64,000 bases of DNA from Flagellimonas aurea (GTDB lineage Bacteria > Bacteroidota > Bacteroidia > Flavobacteriales > Flavobacteriaceae), in assembly GCF_017313785.1 (NCBI RefSeq), contig NZ_JAFLNL010000004.1:248001-312000 (forward strand), written 5' to 3'. The number at the start of each line of letters is the position of its first letter. Position 1 is the first letter of the stretch. The translations under genes and the position numbers were made by a program. The notes beneath the pieces were generated by a model that saw only the letters and a program-made list of their open reading frames with translations, was not told where the DNA came from and did no database searches. This document shows positions 55,290-64,000 of the stretch, one piece after another.

Positions 55290-55529
55290 TTAAAGTTCGC
55301 GACTATCGTTGGCAGTTTGCTCTAATCTGATCGTGCTACGTTTTAAAAACCCAGCATGCACCCGATTTTGAAGCAGCTTTTTTTTATAACGCTTTAGCTG
55401 TTCATTTTGATGTGTAGATATAATCTCATCTTGTGCAGTTGGTTCATCTTTGTGATAAGAAAACACTATTAACAAAAAAGAGATTGAAGCTATATTTCGT
55501 ACTAAGTTGGTAAAGGTATTAAAATTCAT
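55290..55529 (-). CDS. Small protein with N-terminal hydrophobic segment
   Basis: 79 aa. Hydrophobic segment NIASISFLLIVFSY near residues 12-25, then a polar, Lys/Arg-rich tail (QLKRYKKKLLQNRVHAGFLKR). No lipobox and no recognised family. It starts 5 bp after the stop of the 57-residue lipopeptide gene and is closed by a strong terminator. The placement makes a real gene more likely than the sequence alone would. Confidence 0.5.
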   Translation of the reverse strand: MNFNTFTNLVRNIASISFLLIVFSYHKDEPTAQDEIISTHQNEQLKRYKKKLLQNRVHAGFLKRSTIRLEQTANDSREL

Positions 55530-55534
55530 TTTGT

Positions 55535-55708
55535 TTATTCATCATCTCCACGTCCGTCAGGGGTAATCTCATCATCATCCGTTGCATTTTGATCTAAGGT
55601 CAATTGTTCGAACATGGCTTCGGTGTCCTGTACATCTGTTTCGGCTTCACAAGAGTAGAATCCAACTGTTAATAATGCCACTGCTAAAATGCTAAATAAT
55701 TTTTTCAT
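55535..55708 (-). CDS. 57-residue lipopeptide downstream of LytTR regulator
   Basis: Short gene from ATG 55708 to TAA 55535. The N terminus MKKLFSILAVALLTVGFYSC is a clear lipoprotein signal (Cys20); the mature 38 residues are very acidic and end NATDDDEITPDGRGDDE. No cysteine beyond the anchor. It lies 137 bp after the LytTR gene and 5 bp before the 79-residue gene. Function unknown. Confidence 0.7.
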   Translation of the reverse strand: MKKLFSILAVALLTVGFYSCEAETDVQDTEAMFEQLTLDQNATDDDEITPDGRGDDE

Positions 55709-55845
55709 AATGATAAGTTTTGGTATGAATATTAAGTTTATACAGCTAAAGTACAGGGCATTTTGAGCCTAGGTGGTATATACCCAAAGGGAGTAGTATT
55801 CCAAGGAAGTCTGTTAGAATTATACGGTAATCTGCAAGAATTTTG

Positions 55846-56580
55846 CTAATTGAGAGCTTTTGTCACTGTTTTGGAGAGCATTTCTTTTAATTGGTCCACC
55901 TTGTCCTTGTATGTTTTGGAAAAGGGGAGTTCCTCCTCTTCCCCATGATTTAGGCTACAAATGGACTTACCATAATTGATACGGGAAACGTAGCGACTAT
56001 TAAGAATGTAACTCTGGTGCACGCGGATGAAATCCTTTGGAAGTTTTCCCTCGAAGGATTTCAAGGTTTTAAAGGCACTGATCACTGTGCCATCCTTCAT
56101 GTAGAAATCCGTGGTGTTGTTGTCGGATTTAAGATAAAGGATGTTTTTGGTATCCAAATACCTATAGTCCTTATAAGATTTTAGACAAATGGTAGATGGG
56201 GTATCCTGTTGTGGGTACAATTTTCTTAATCTGAGTATCGTCTTTCTAATATCGAACTCATTGTGCGGTAGAATCCAATAATCAAAAAAGCCACTCTTAA
56301 TGGCATTGTAAGCGTACTGCTTGGTCTTTGCATACCCTATTATAATAGGAAGCGTTTGCATATACTGGTTCAGCTCCGTTACCATTTGAAAGTAATCCAT
56401 ACCATCTTCACCAAGGTTGATGAGCACCAAGTCAGGATTATACTTTAATATAGAATTGAGTCCAGTGGAAGCAGTGGTCTCCACACCTGCACAAACCAAA
56501 TCTTCATACTCCTCCAAATAGAGTTGCAGCTGAAGCTTAGAGGCCGCATCGGAGTCGATTATGTTGTAGGTGTATTCCAT
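55846..56580 (-). CDS. LytTR-family regulator with degenerate receiver
   Basis: 244 aa from ATG 56580. C-terminal LytTR DNA-binding domain from about 135 (ICLKSYKDYRYLDTKNILYL, then FIRVHQSYILNSRYVSRI). The receiver keeps the acidic pair (Asp9, Asp11) but the phospho-acceptor position is Asn55 (LVLINLGEDGMD, normally Asp) and the conserved Lys is Leu104 (DYWILP). Phosphorylation by the usual route is therefore unlikely. Direct repeats upstream may be its own sites. An ATG two codons upstream is also possible. Confidence 0.9.
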   Translation of the reverse strand: MEYTYNIIDSDAASKLQLQLYLEEYEDLVCAGVETTASTGLNSILKYNPDLVLINLGEDGMDYFQMVTELNQYMQTLPIIIGYAKTKQYAYNAIKSGFFDYWILPHNEFDIRKTILRLRKLYPQQDTPSTICLKSYKDYRYLDTKNILYLKSDNNTTDFYMKDGTVISAFKTLKSFEGKLPKDFIRVHQSYILNSRYVSRINYGKSICSLNHGEEEELPFSKTYKDKVDQLKEMLSKTVTKALN

Positions 56581-56631
56581 GTGCAATTTGCTGATTGCAA
56601 GTTACTAACGCACAAAATAAACTCATTGCAG

Positions 56632-56693
56632 TTTTCCCTTAAAAAAACTATGGGTTTTCCCTTAAATTGGGCTATTTTCCTACACTTTTCCCT
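56632..56693. promoter_or_regulatory. Four helically phased TTTTCC(C)T boxes upstream of the LytTR gene
   Basis: TTTTCCCTT at 56632 and 56655, TTTTCCTA at 56675 and TTTTCCCTA at 56686, all in one orientation, spaced 23, 20 and 11 bp (about 2, 2 and 1 helix turns). The 392-bp gap 56587-56978 holds these and a TATTTTG near 56615 (minus strand) that could be the promoter; the rest shows nothing recognisable. Confidence 0.6.
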
Positions 56694-56978
56694 AAAAAAT
56701 CGTTAAAACAGGTTTAACTGTAATTTTTCACCTCATCTTTTTGGAAGGCTTGAACGTAAAAAAATGGCTGTTTCAACAAGTATTGGAATTTAGGAAAATA
56801 GGGAAGGTAAAATGGTCAAGGTTGCGTGTATTAGGTTCAACAAATAGGTTTAGTTTATGTTTGGTTCACTACTATATTACGATTTGTTGTCCCGGTTACA
56901 AAATTTTTGACAAGTGTATTTTAGGATATAGGGCTATATTTCGATGAAATACAAGGTTTTAGATGGTCCGATTAATGT

Positions 56979-57371
56979 TTAATCTATAAAAAGAGCTTCA
57001 ATTTCACTGGGAACCCGTTTGGGTCGGAAGGTTTTGGCGTCCAATAAACACCATTCCGTGGCAGCTTTTACCAAGAGTTCACCAGTAGTTTTATTTTTGA
57101 TTTCCACCACCCTCGTAGAAATAGGGCCTTTGTTGCTTTTGATATAAGTGTTCAGTAAGATGGTGTTTCCCAGCACTGCGGATTTATGATAGGTAATATT
57201 ATGGTTCCTTACAACCCAAATCATGGATTTTTGGGTTTCTTCGGACGTAACGTGTGTCCAATGTTTTTTGGAAATATCCTGAATCCATTCCACATACCTT
57301 ATATTGTTTACATGGTTCAGGTCATCTAAATCGCTCGGAACTACATCAAAAACTTGGGAATAGGTCTTCAT
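56979..57371 (-). CDS. Acyl-CoA/acyl-ACP thioesterase, 4HBT family
   Basis: 130 aa hotdog protein. VPSDLDDLNHVNNIRYVEWIQDISKKH is the 4HBT active-site region (Asp and Asn-His pattern); MIWVVRNHNITYHKSAVLGN follows. It differs from the YbgC-type gene at 7626. The start and the stop of the glutaminyl cyclase gene share a base (TAATG), so the two are cotranscribed. Confidence 0.87.
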   Translation of the reverse strand: MKTYSQVFDVVPSDLDDLNHVNNIRYVEWIQDISKKHWTHVTSEETQKSMIWVVRNHNITYHKSAVLGNTILLNTYIKSNKGPISTRVVEIKNKTTGELLVKAATEWCLLDAKTFRPKRVPSEIEALFID

Positions 57372-58414
57372 TAATCTTTTTTACGGATTTTGACCTCAAA
57401 AAGCTTGTCCCAGTTTTTGCCGGTCACAAAAAAGGTTTCTCTTTCTGGATGATAGGCCACCCCATTCAACACAGAATTGCCTTCGTCCCATTCCGGTCCC
57501 TTGTTTACCTTGTTCTTGAGCCCTCCGAAGTTGATGACGCCCTCAATGGCCCCTGATGTGGCATCTATGATCATCATACTTTCCTTTTGGTAAACATTGG
57601 CATAGATTTTACCGTTCACATACTCCAGCTCGTTGGCCATATTAAAAATGGATTTGTTGGTAGCTGTTTCAATGTAGCCTTGTTCTTCCAAAGTTTCTGG
57701 ATCCAAGAACCATATTTTCTCGGTTCCGTCACTTTTGAATATTTTGTCTCCGTCGTTGCACAGTCCCCATCCTTCGCGGCTTTTACCATAGACGAAATTT
57801 TTGATTTTCTCCAGATTGGATATGTCGTAAACAAAACCCATCCCACTTTGCCAGGTAAGTTGGTAGAGTTTATCATCCATAATGGTGATGCCTTCACCAA
57901 ATATAGTGGCATCCATATTTATTCGCTGAAGAATCTCACCGGTTTCAAAATCTATTTTTCTAACGCTCGAGTTCCCTCTTTTTCCTGTGCTTTCATACAA
58001 AATACCATTGTGGAACTCCAAGCCTTGTGTGTAAGCACCCGTATCGTGAGGGTAGCTATTTACGATTTCATAAGTGTAAACCTCCGGAGCAGATGCGGCC
58101 AATAACCTCATCTCCTTCTCAACTTCCACTGTTTTTTCCTCGATTTTGAACTTGGCGACCAAGGTTTTGTTGCCTAGAGTTGGCAGGTCCAAGGTCAATT
58201 TTCCATTTTCAACGGGCAGTTCCTTTCCATCTATATAATAATGTAAGTCGGAAAATTCTATGTCCTTTTTATTCTTTAGTGCAACACCTACTTGCTGGTT
58301 TTGCTGTATGGCTTTGTTTTCCAGTTGAATGGAAAAATGTTTGGCGGGATCGGCACTTCCTCCGCACGCCAAAAAGAAGAGCAACGCCCCGGTTATGGAA
58401 AAAAGTTTGCCCAT
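57371..58414 (-). CDS. Glutaminyl-peptide cyclotransferase (plant-type, lipoprotein)
   Basis: 347 aa from ATG 58414. Lipoprotein signal MGKLFSITGALLFFLAC (Cys17), an immunoglobulin-like region to about 110, then the five-bladed propeller of glutamine cyclotransferase: HDTGAYTQGLEFHNGILYESTG, GEGITIMDDKLYQLTW, NELEYVNGKIYANVY, EWDEGNSVLNGVAY. Makes N-terminal pyroglutamate on exported proteins, a common step after signal cleavage in Bacteroidota. An ATG seven codons upstream is possible. Confidence 0.92.
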   Translation of the reverse strand: MGKLFSITGALLFFLACGGSADPAKHFSIQLENKAIQQNQQVGVALKNKKDIEFSDLHYYIDGKELPVENGKLTLDLPTLGNKTLVAKFKIEEKTVEVEKEMRLLAASAPEVYTYEIVNSYPHDTGAYTQGLEFHNGILYESTGKRGNSSVRKIDFETGEILQRINMDATIFGEGITIMDDKLYQLTWQSGMGFVYDISNLEKIKNFVYGKSREGWGLCNDGDKIFKSDGTEKIWFLDPETLEEQGYIETATNKSIFNMANELEYVNGKIYANVYQKESMMIIDATSGAIEGVINFGGLKNKVNKGPEWDEGNSVLNGVAYHPERETFFVTGKNWDKLFEVKIRKKD

Positions 58415-58478
58415 TGTTCTTATTGCTTGTATCATAAATCGTTAATCGTAAAACACCGAAATTAAGAATCAATTGGGA

Positions 58479-58508
58479 TTGCCACAAATATAAAAGGTCG
58501 TATATTTG
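58479..58508 (+). promoter_or_regulatory. Promoter of the SRP RNA
   Basis: TTG (58479-58481), 19-bp spacer, TATATTTG (58501-58508). The RNA begins at 58514, six nt after the box. This is the best-anchored promoter in the window and calibrates the others. Confidence 0.75.
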
Positions 58509-58513
58509 CAACC

Positions 58514-58607
58514 GGCAAGTCCTACACGACCAGCTCCTGCAGAATCCCCCAGGGCGGGAACGCAGCAAGGGTATGTGGTCGTAGCGGTGCGATGTAGGTA
58601 GCTTGCC
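58514..58607 (+). ncRNA. ffs: Small signal recognition particle RNA (4.5S type)
   Basis: A 94-nt hairpin closed by GGCAAG and CTTGCC. The apical domain carries the conserved GGGAACGCAGCAAGGGTA (GGAA-type tetraloop and asymmetric internal loop that bind Ffh), and the 3' side has GCGATGTAGGTAGC, much like other bacterial SRP RNAs. A run of seven T follows and acts as terminator. Partner of Ffh in cotranslational membrane targeting. Confidence 0.93.
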
Positions 58608-58629
58608 TTTTTTTGTACCCAAAAATCAG

Positions 58630-59445
58630 ATGATCATGGATAAAAAAGTTGTACTGATCACCGGCGGTTCTTCAGGTATTGGTAAATCCATCGGAACGTA
58701 TTTGACCCAAAAAGGATTTGTTGTTTACGGTACTACGCGCAATCCAGAAAATTACCCCGATTTTAAGGAATTTGAACTTGTTCAATTGGATGTTAAAGAT
58801 GTTGAAAGCATCCAAAGGGCCGTTTCTTACGTTATTTCTAAGGAAAGCAGATTGGATGTGCTGATCAACAATGCGGGTGTGGGTATTACCGGACCCATTG
58901 AAGAAACTCCACATGAAGAAATCCTTCATGTATTCGACACCAACTTTCATGGCCCGGTACATGTGATGAAGGCTGTTTTGCCACAAATGCGTAAACAGGG
59001 TAGTGGGGCCATCATCAATATAACATCCATTGCAGGATATATGGGATTGCCCTTCAGGGGATTCTATTCCGCAACAAAAGGCGCTTTGGGACTGATTACA
59101 GAAGCACTTCGAATGGAGACCAAGGATTTTGGGGTGACCATCACCAATGTGGCACCAGGTGATTTTGCTACCAATATAGCATCAGGTAGGTACCATTCCC
59201 CTGTAATAAAGGGTTCTGCCTACGAAGAAAAGTATGGTCAGACCCTTAAAGGAATCGACGAGGATGTGGATAGTGGGGGTGACCCAATTCAGGTAGCCGA
59301 GGCCGTTTATAAAATTATCAACCAGAAAAAACCGAAGGTGCACAACCCCGTTGGAGCGTTTTTACAAAAGTTTTCACTTAGATTAAAGAAGATTTTACCG
59401 GACAAAGTCTACGAAAAGTTACTCCTCAACCATTATAAGTTGTAA
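58630..59445 (+). CDS. Short-chain dehydrogenase/reductase
   Basis: 271 aa. Cofactor loop TGGSSGIGKSIG, NNAGVG, catalytic Ser in INITSIAGY and Tyr-Lys in FYSATKGAL. The C-terminal extension (KKPKVHNPVGAFLQKFSLRLKKILPDKVYEKLL) is typical of classical SDRs related to retinol/sterol-type enzymes. Substrate unknown. ATG 58636 is an alternative start. A frame reaching back to 58603 would enter the SRP RNA and is rejected. Confidence 0.9.
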   Translation: MIMDKKVVLITGGSSGIGKSIGTYLTQKGFVVYGTTRNPENYPDFKEFELVQLDVKDVESIQRAVSYVISKESRLDVLINNAGVGITGPIEETPHEEILHVFDTNFHGPVHVMKAVLPQMRKQGSGAIINITSIAGYMGLPFRGFYSATKGALGLITEALRMETKDFGVTITNVAPGDFATNIASGRYHSPVIKGSAYEEKYGQTLKGIDEDVDSGGDPIQVAEAVYKIINQKKPKVHNPVGAFLQKFSLRLKKILPDKVYEKLLLNHYKL

Positions 59446-59484
59446 TTTTACAGGTATTAGCGAACAAATTATAAATACTTAGAA

Positions 59485-60141
59485 ATGAAGTTTTTTATTG
59501 ATACTGCCAACCTTGACCAAATTAAGGAAGCCCAAGAACTGGGTGTGTTGGATGGGGTGACCACCAACCCTTCCCTAATGGCAAAAGAAGGTATTACAGG
59601 AAAGGATAATATTTTAAAGCACTACGTGGACATTTGCAACATTGTTGATGGTGATGTTTCTGCTGAAGTTGTTGCCACCGATTTTGACGGAATGGTCAAA
59701 GAAGGGGAGGAGCTTGCAGAACTGCACGAGCAGATCGTAGTAAAAGTTCCCATGATCAAGGATGGTGTAAAGGCATTGAAATATTTTTCGGATAAGGGCA
59801 TTCGTACCAACTGTACGTTGGTATTTTCACCAGGTCAGGCATTATTGGCCGCCAAAGCGGGAGCTACTTACGTGTCTCCTTTCTTGGGCAGATTGGACGA
59901 TATTTCCACGGATGGTCTAAACCTGATTGCTGAAATCCGTTTGATTTATGACAACTATGGGTTCGAAACTGAAATTTTGGCCGCATCTATCCGTCATACC
60001 ATGCACGTGATCGACTGTGCCAAATTGGGTGCCGATGTTATGACAGGCCCATTATCTTCTATTGAAGGATTATTGAAACACCCATTGACCGATATCGGGT
60101 TGGCCAAATTCTTGGAAGATTACAAAAAAGGAAATTCCTAA
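59485..60141 (+). CDS. Transaldolase, small fructose-6-phosphate aldolase-like type
   Basis: 218 aa. [32 protein letters not shown] is the family N terminus, Schiff-base Lys87 in IVVKVPM, then [29 protein letters not shown]. This class (TalC/MipB) contains true transaldolases and FSA enzymes. Bacteroidota usually use it as the pentose phosphate transaldolase. Monocistronic. Confidence 0.94.
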   Translation: MKFFIDTANLDQIKEAQELGVLDGVTTNPSLMAKEGITGKDNILKHYVDICNIVDGDVSAEVVATDFDGMVKEGEELAELHEQIVVKVPMIKDGVKALKYFSDKGIRTNCTLVFSPGQALLAAKAGATYVSPFLGRLDDISTDGLNLIAEIRLIYDNYGFETEILAASIRHTMHVIDCAKLGADVMTGPLSSIEGLLKHPLTDIGLAKFLEDYKKGNS

Positions 60142-60168
60142 TTAAGGAATCAAAATAAAAGTAAAGAG

Positions 60169-60197
60169 AGCTCTGAACTAAAGTTTGGGGCTTTTTT
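60169..60197 (+). terminator. Terminator after the transaldolase gene
   Basis: AGCTCTGAAC pairs with GTTTGGGGCT as RNA (ten pairs, several G-U), loop of four, then six T. Confidence 0.7.
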
Positions 60198-60199
60198 AT

Positions 60200-61588
60200 T
60201 TATAGGGAAGTGTAAAGATTGGCAAAGCCGTCCACCACAACGGAATCTTTAGTAATGACACATTTGTTAAGACCATCAATGATCATGGCCATTTGTAGCT
60301 CCTTAAAATTTTCTCCGTAGAATTGCTTCTCCTTATCCAAATTGTTCTCGCTCATGAGTTGTTTCCACTGCGAGTGGCTGGTTCTTAGATTGATGCCCAA
60401 AAAGTTATGATTCGGATATTTTCCTTCTAACTCAGCAATGTGCTTGCTTATATTTCTAAAGTGTCCTTTTTGTCCTGCTGTCCAGAAATAGAAAACGGTA
60501 TTTTCTTTTTTGCCGGCTAAATCCTTTAATGATACTTTCTCATCATTGAAATTTAAAACTGCAATATCCGGGATGGTATTGTTGGGTTGAAGATTTTGTA
60601 TTCCCTTGTATAAAAGCTCAATCTCTTGCTCATGCTCCTCATTTGTGGATAGCGTCTTGAACTTATCTATAAAAGCTACGGATTCCTTATCAGGATTATG
60701 TTCCCACTTTAAATAGTCCACGGCAATATTCCGGAAAAGGTTGTTTCTCAATTCCTTTTCAACAACAATGCTATCTACAATGGCAAGCTTGTGTTGGTTA
60801 AAGTGCAAGCGATCGCTTACGGGTTTTTTGTTGCTGGAACAGTCATCTAGGCAGGTCATGTACGAAACGTTGCCTATATACCATTTCATAAAATCAAAAT
60901 AAGGCTTTAAATAGGTTAAATCCTTGTTGTTGAAATCTATCTCTTTCCGATAACTGTAAAATTCGTTGCTGAGATCGTGTATGGTCTCTTCCCCTGTTTT
61001 CTTTTTATGATAGAAGGGATACTTTTCCTTTGTGATAAACGTATTGTAGTACACAGAAGCCTTGCCCATGGCCAAAGCTTTTGGGGGCAATTGGTCGTCG
61101 GAACTCAATTCGTTCAACAAGTCCAATTTATCCTTGTGTAAGGAGTCGATTTTTTGGCTGAAAGCCTCAGGGTCTAGACTATAATAATCTTTTATCAGTT
61201 CCTCGTCACTTTCATTTTGTAAAAAAATTTCAATCAGAAAGTTGTTTATTTCGCTTCCTTTTCCGGAAAACACAAGTGATTCATCAAACTCTACCGTATT
61301 AAGGCGCGCAACAAGACTGTCTCCTTTGCTCAAATACACATATTGAAGCTCAGGTGTGTGGTCAAAATGATATAAGCCATCTTCTAAGGTGTCGAGTTGA
61401 AAAGAAAAGTGGTTTTTTTCATCGAGCTTTACGGAATCCACAAAGTTATCTTTGTGGTAAAGAACCACATAATCACTTGTAGGGTTTACAATTTCACCAC
61501 CAAAAAAAACAGTGGAATTGTTCTCAGGGGAATCCGAGCACGATACAATTGAAGAAATAAAAGTGAGGCTTAGTAAAAATCTTACCAT
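60200..61588 (-). CDS. TlpA-like thioredoxin-fold lipoprotein lacking catalytic cysteines
   Basis: 462 aa from ATG 61588. Lipobox SSIVSC; an N-terminal beta-rich domain (GGEIVNPTSDYVVLYHKDNFVDSV) as in DUF4369-type TlpA proteins; helical middle region; C-terminal thioredoxin-like domain from about 335 (IPDIAVLNFNDEKVSLKDLAGK). Where TlpA has WCxxC it reads FWTAGQKGHF, so both redox cysteines are absent, and the cis-Pro region is changed too (MAMIIDGL). A non-redox, binding role is inferred. Confidence 0.85.
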   Translation of the reverse strand: MVRFLLSLTFISSIVSCSDSPENNSTVFFGGEIVNPTSDYVVLYHKDNFVDSVKLDEKNHFSFQLDTLEDGLYHFDHTPELQYVYLSKGDSLVARLNTVEFDESLVFSGKGSEINNFLIEIFLQNESDEELIKDYYSLDPEAFSQKIDSLHKDKLDLLNELSSDDQLPPKALAMGKASVYYNTFITKEKYPFYHKKKTGEETIHDLSNEFYSYRKEIDFNNKDLTYLKPYFDFMKWYIGNVSYMTCLDDCSSNKKPVSDRLHFNQHKLAIVDSIVVEKELRNNLFRNIAVDYLKWEHNPDKESVAFIDKFKTLSTNEEHEQEIELLYKGIQNLQPNNTIPDIAVLNFNDEKVSLKDLAGKKENTVFYFWTAGQKGHFRNISKHIAELEGKYPNHNFLGINLRTSHSQWKQLMSENNLDKEKQFYGENFKELQMAMIIDGLNKCVITKDSVVVDGFANLYTSL

Positions 61589-61692
61589 ATATAGATACCA
61601 ATCTATTTGACTTTCAAATGTAAGCAACCCAGGAAGCTAAACTTGTTAAGGGCTAGTTAAAAGTTGTTAAACGGTGATTTTCCATCGTTTAA

Positions 61693-63998
<2,306 letters not shown>

Positions 63999-64000
63999 AT

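Noticed and set aside
56741-56947. 68-codon plus-strand open frame in the gap upstream of the LytTR gene
   Set aside because: No ribosome site, no family resemblance, composition unlike genes nearby; treated as non-coding.
58603-58629. Extended SDR start beginning with TTG
   Set aside because: It would begin inside the 3' stem of the SRP RNA and adds nine residues with no similarity.

Overview
The window looks like core chromosome of a marine Flavobacteriaceae bacterium; a Muricauda/Allomuricauda-like genus is my guess, not something I could test. The evidence is protein style and family content (two-component pairs in the Bacteroidota manner, a PorP/SprF-family protein, a YtxJ-type protein, DUF4835, DUF6913, DUF6503 and DUF1015 proteins), the Bacteroidota promoter signature TTG-N19-TAnnTTTG, and lipoprotein signals ending LxxC. 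Base composition is moderate. I see no tRNA or rRNA gene, no transposase, no integrase, no phage gene and no CRISPR array. One RNA gene is clear: the small SRP RNA at 58514-58607.

Layout. 0-8 kb: HtrA protease, dapF-GNAT-mltG, a lysozyme-like exported protein, then an RsmI-like methylase, a low-molecular-weight phosphatase and dnaA on the minus strand, and a YbgC-type thioesterase. 8-17.5 kb: two tandem-repeat blocks, a minus-strand run (ribD, HAD hydrolase, EamA transporter, YigZ), a plus-strand run (GNAT, prmC, small lipoprotein, ligA, 97-residue protein), a 360-bp gene-free tract of 7-bp-periodic repeats, and a 5'-nucleotidase split into two genes. 17.4-29.8 kb: plus-strand DUF6913-dapA, bamD-rpoZ-coaBC-DUF4835-recN, fabI, glycosyltransferase-YbbR-coaE, and an RprX/RprY-like kinase and regulator. 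29.9-37.7 kb: minus-strand yggS, exonuclease/GIY-YIG protein, potassium channel, miaA and gluconokinase, then DUF1015, 3-hydroxyacyl-CoA dehydrogenase and a Gfo/Idh oxidoreductase. 37.8-50 kb: pcm, smpB, a PorP-like protein with a SPOR-like tail, TetR, a GntP-RidA-dipeptidase operon, clpB, ytxJ and a large lipoprotein. 50-64 kb: glyA, a NarL-type regulator with a TPR lipoprotein kinase, a LytTR regulator with two tiny exported peptides, a thioesterase and glutaminyl cyclase, SRP RNA, an SDR, a transaldolase, a thioredoxin-fold lipoprotein without its cysteines, a YbiT-like ABC-F ATPase, and a membrane protein cut by the window edge.

Most genes serve housekeeping: cell wall and diaminopimelate (dapF, dapA, mltG), outer membrane assembly (bamD), CoA synthesis (coaBC, coaE), fatty acids (fabI), DNA replication and repair (dnaA, ligA, recN), translation (prmC, miaA, smpB, glyA, SRP RNA) and proteostasis (htrA, clpB).

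The unusual material lies in four places: (1) non-coding tracts with a strict 7-bp period but changing unit sequence; (2) a dispersed palindromic element (ends GTCAtTTCGA) in about eight places, one in frame inside prmC; (3) a LytTR locus with a receiver lacking its phospho-Asp, helically phased TTTTCCC boxes upstream and two unannotated-size exported peptides downstream; (4) several proteins whose expected catalytic residues are missing (thioredoxin-like lipoprotein, second P-loop of the ABC-F, CoaC residues of CoaBC).
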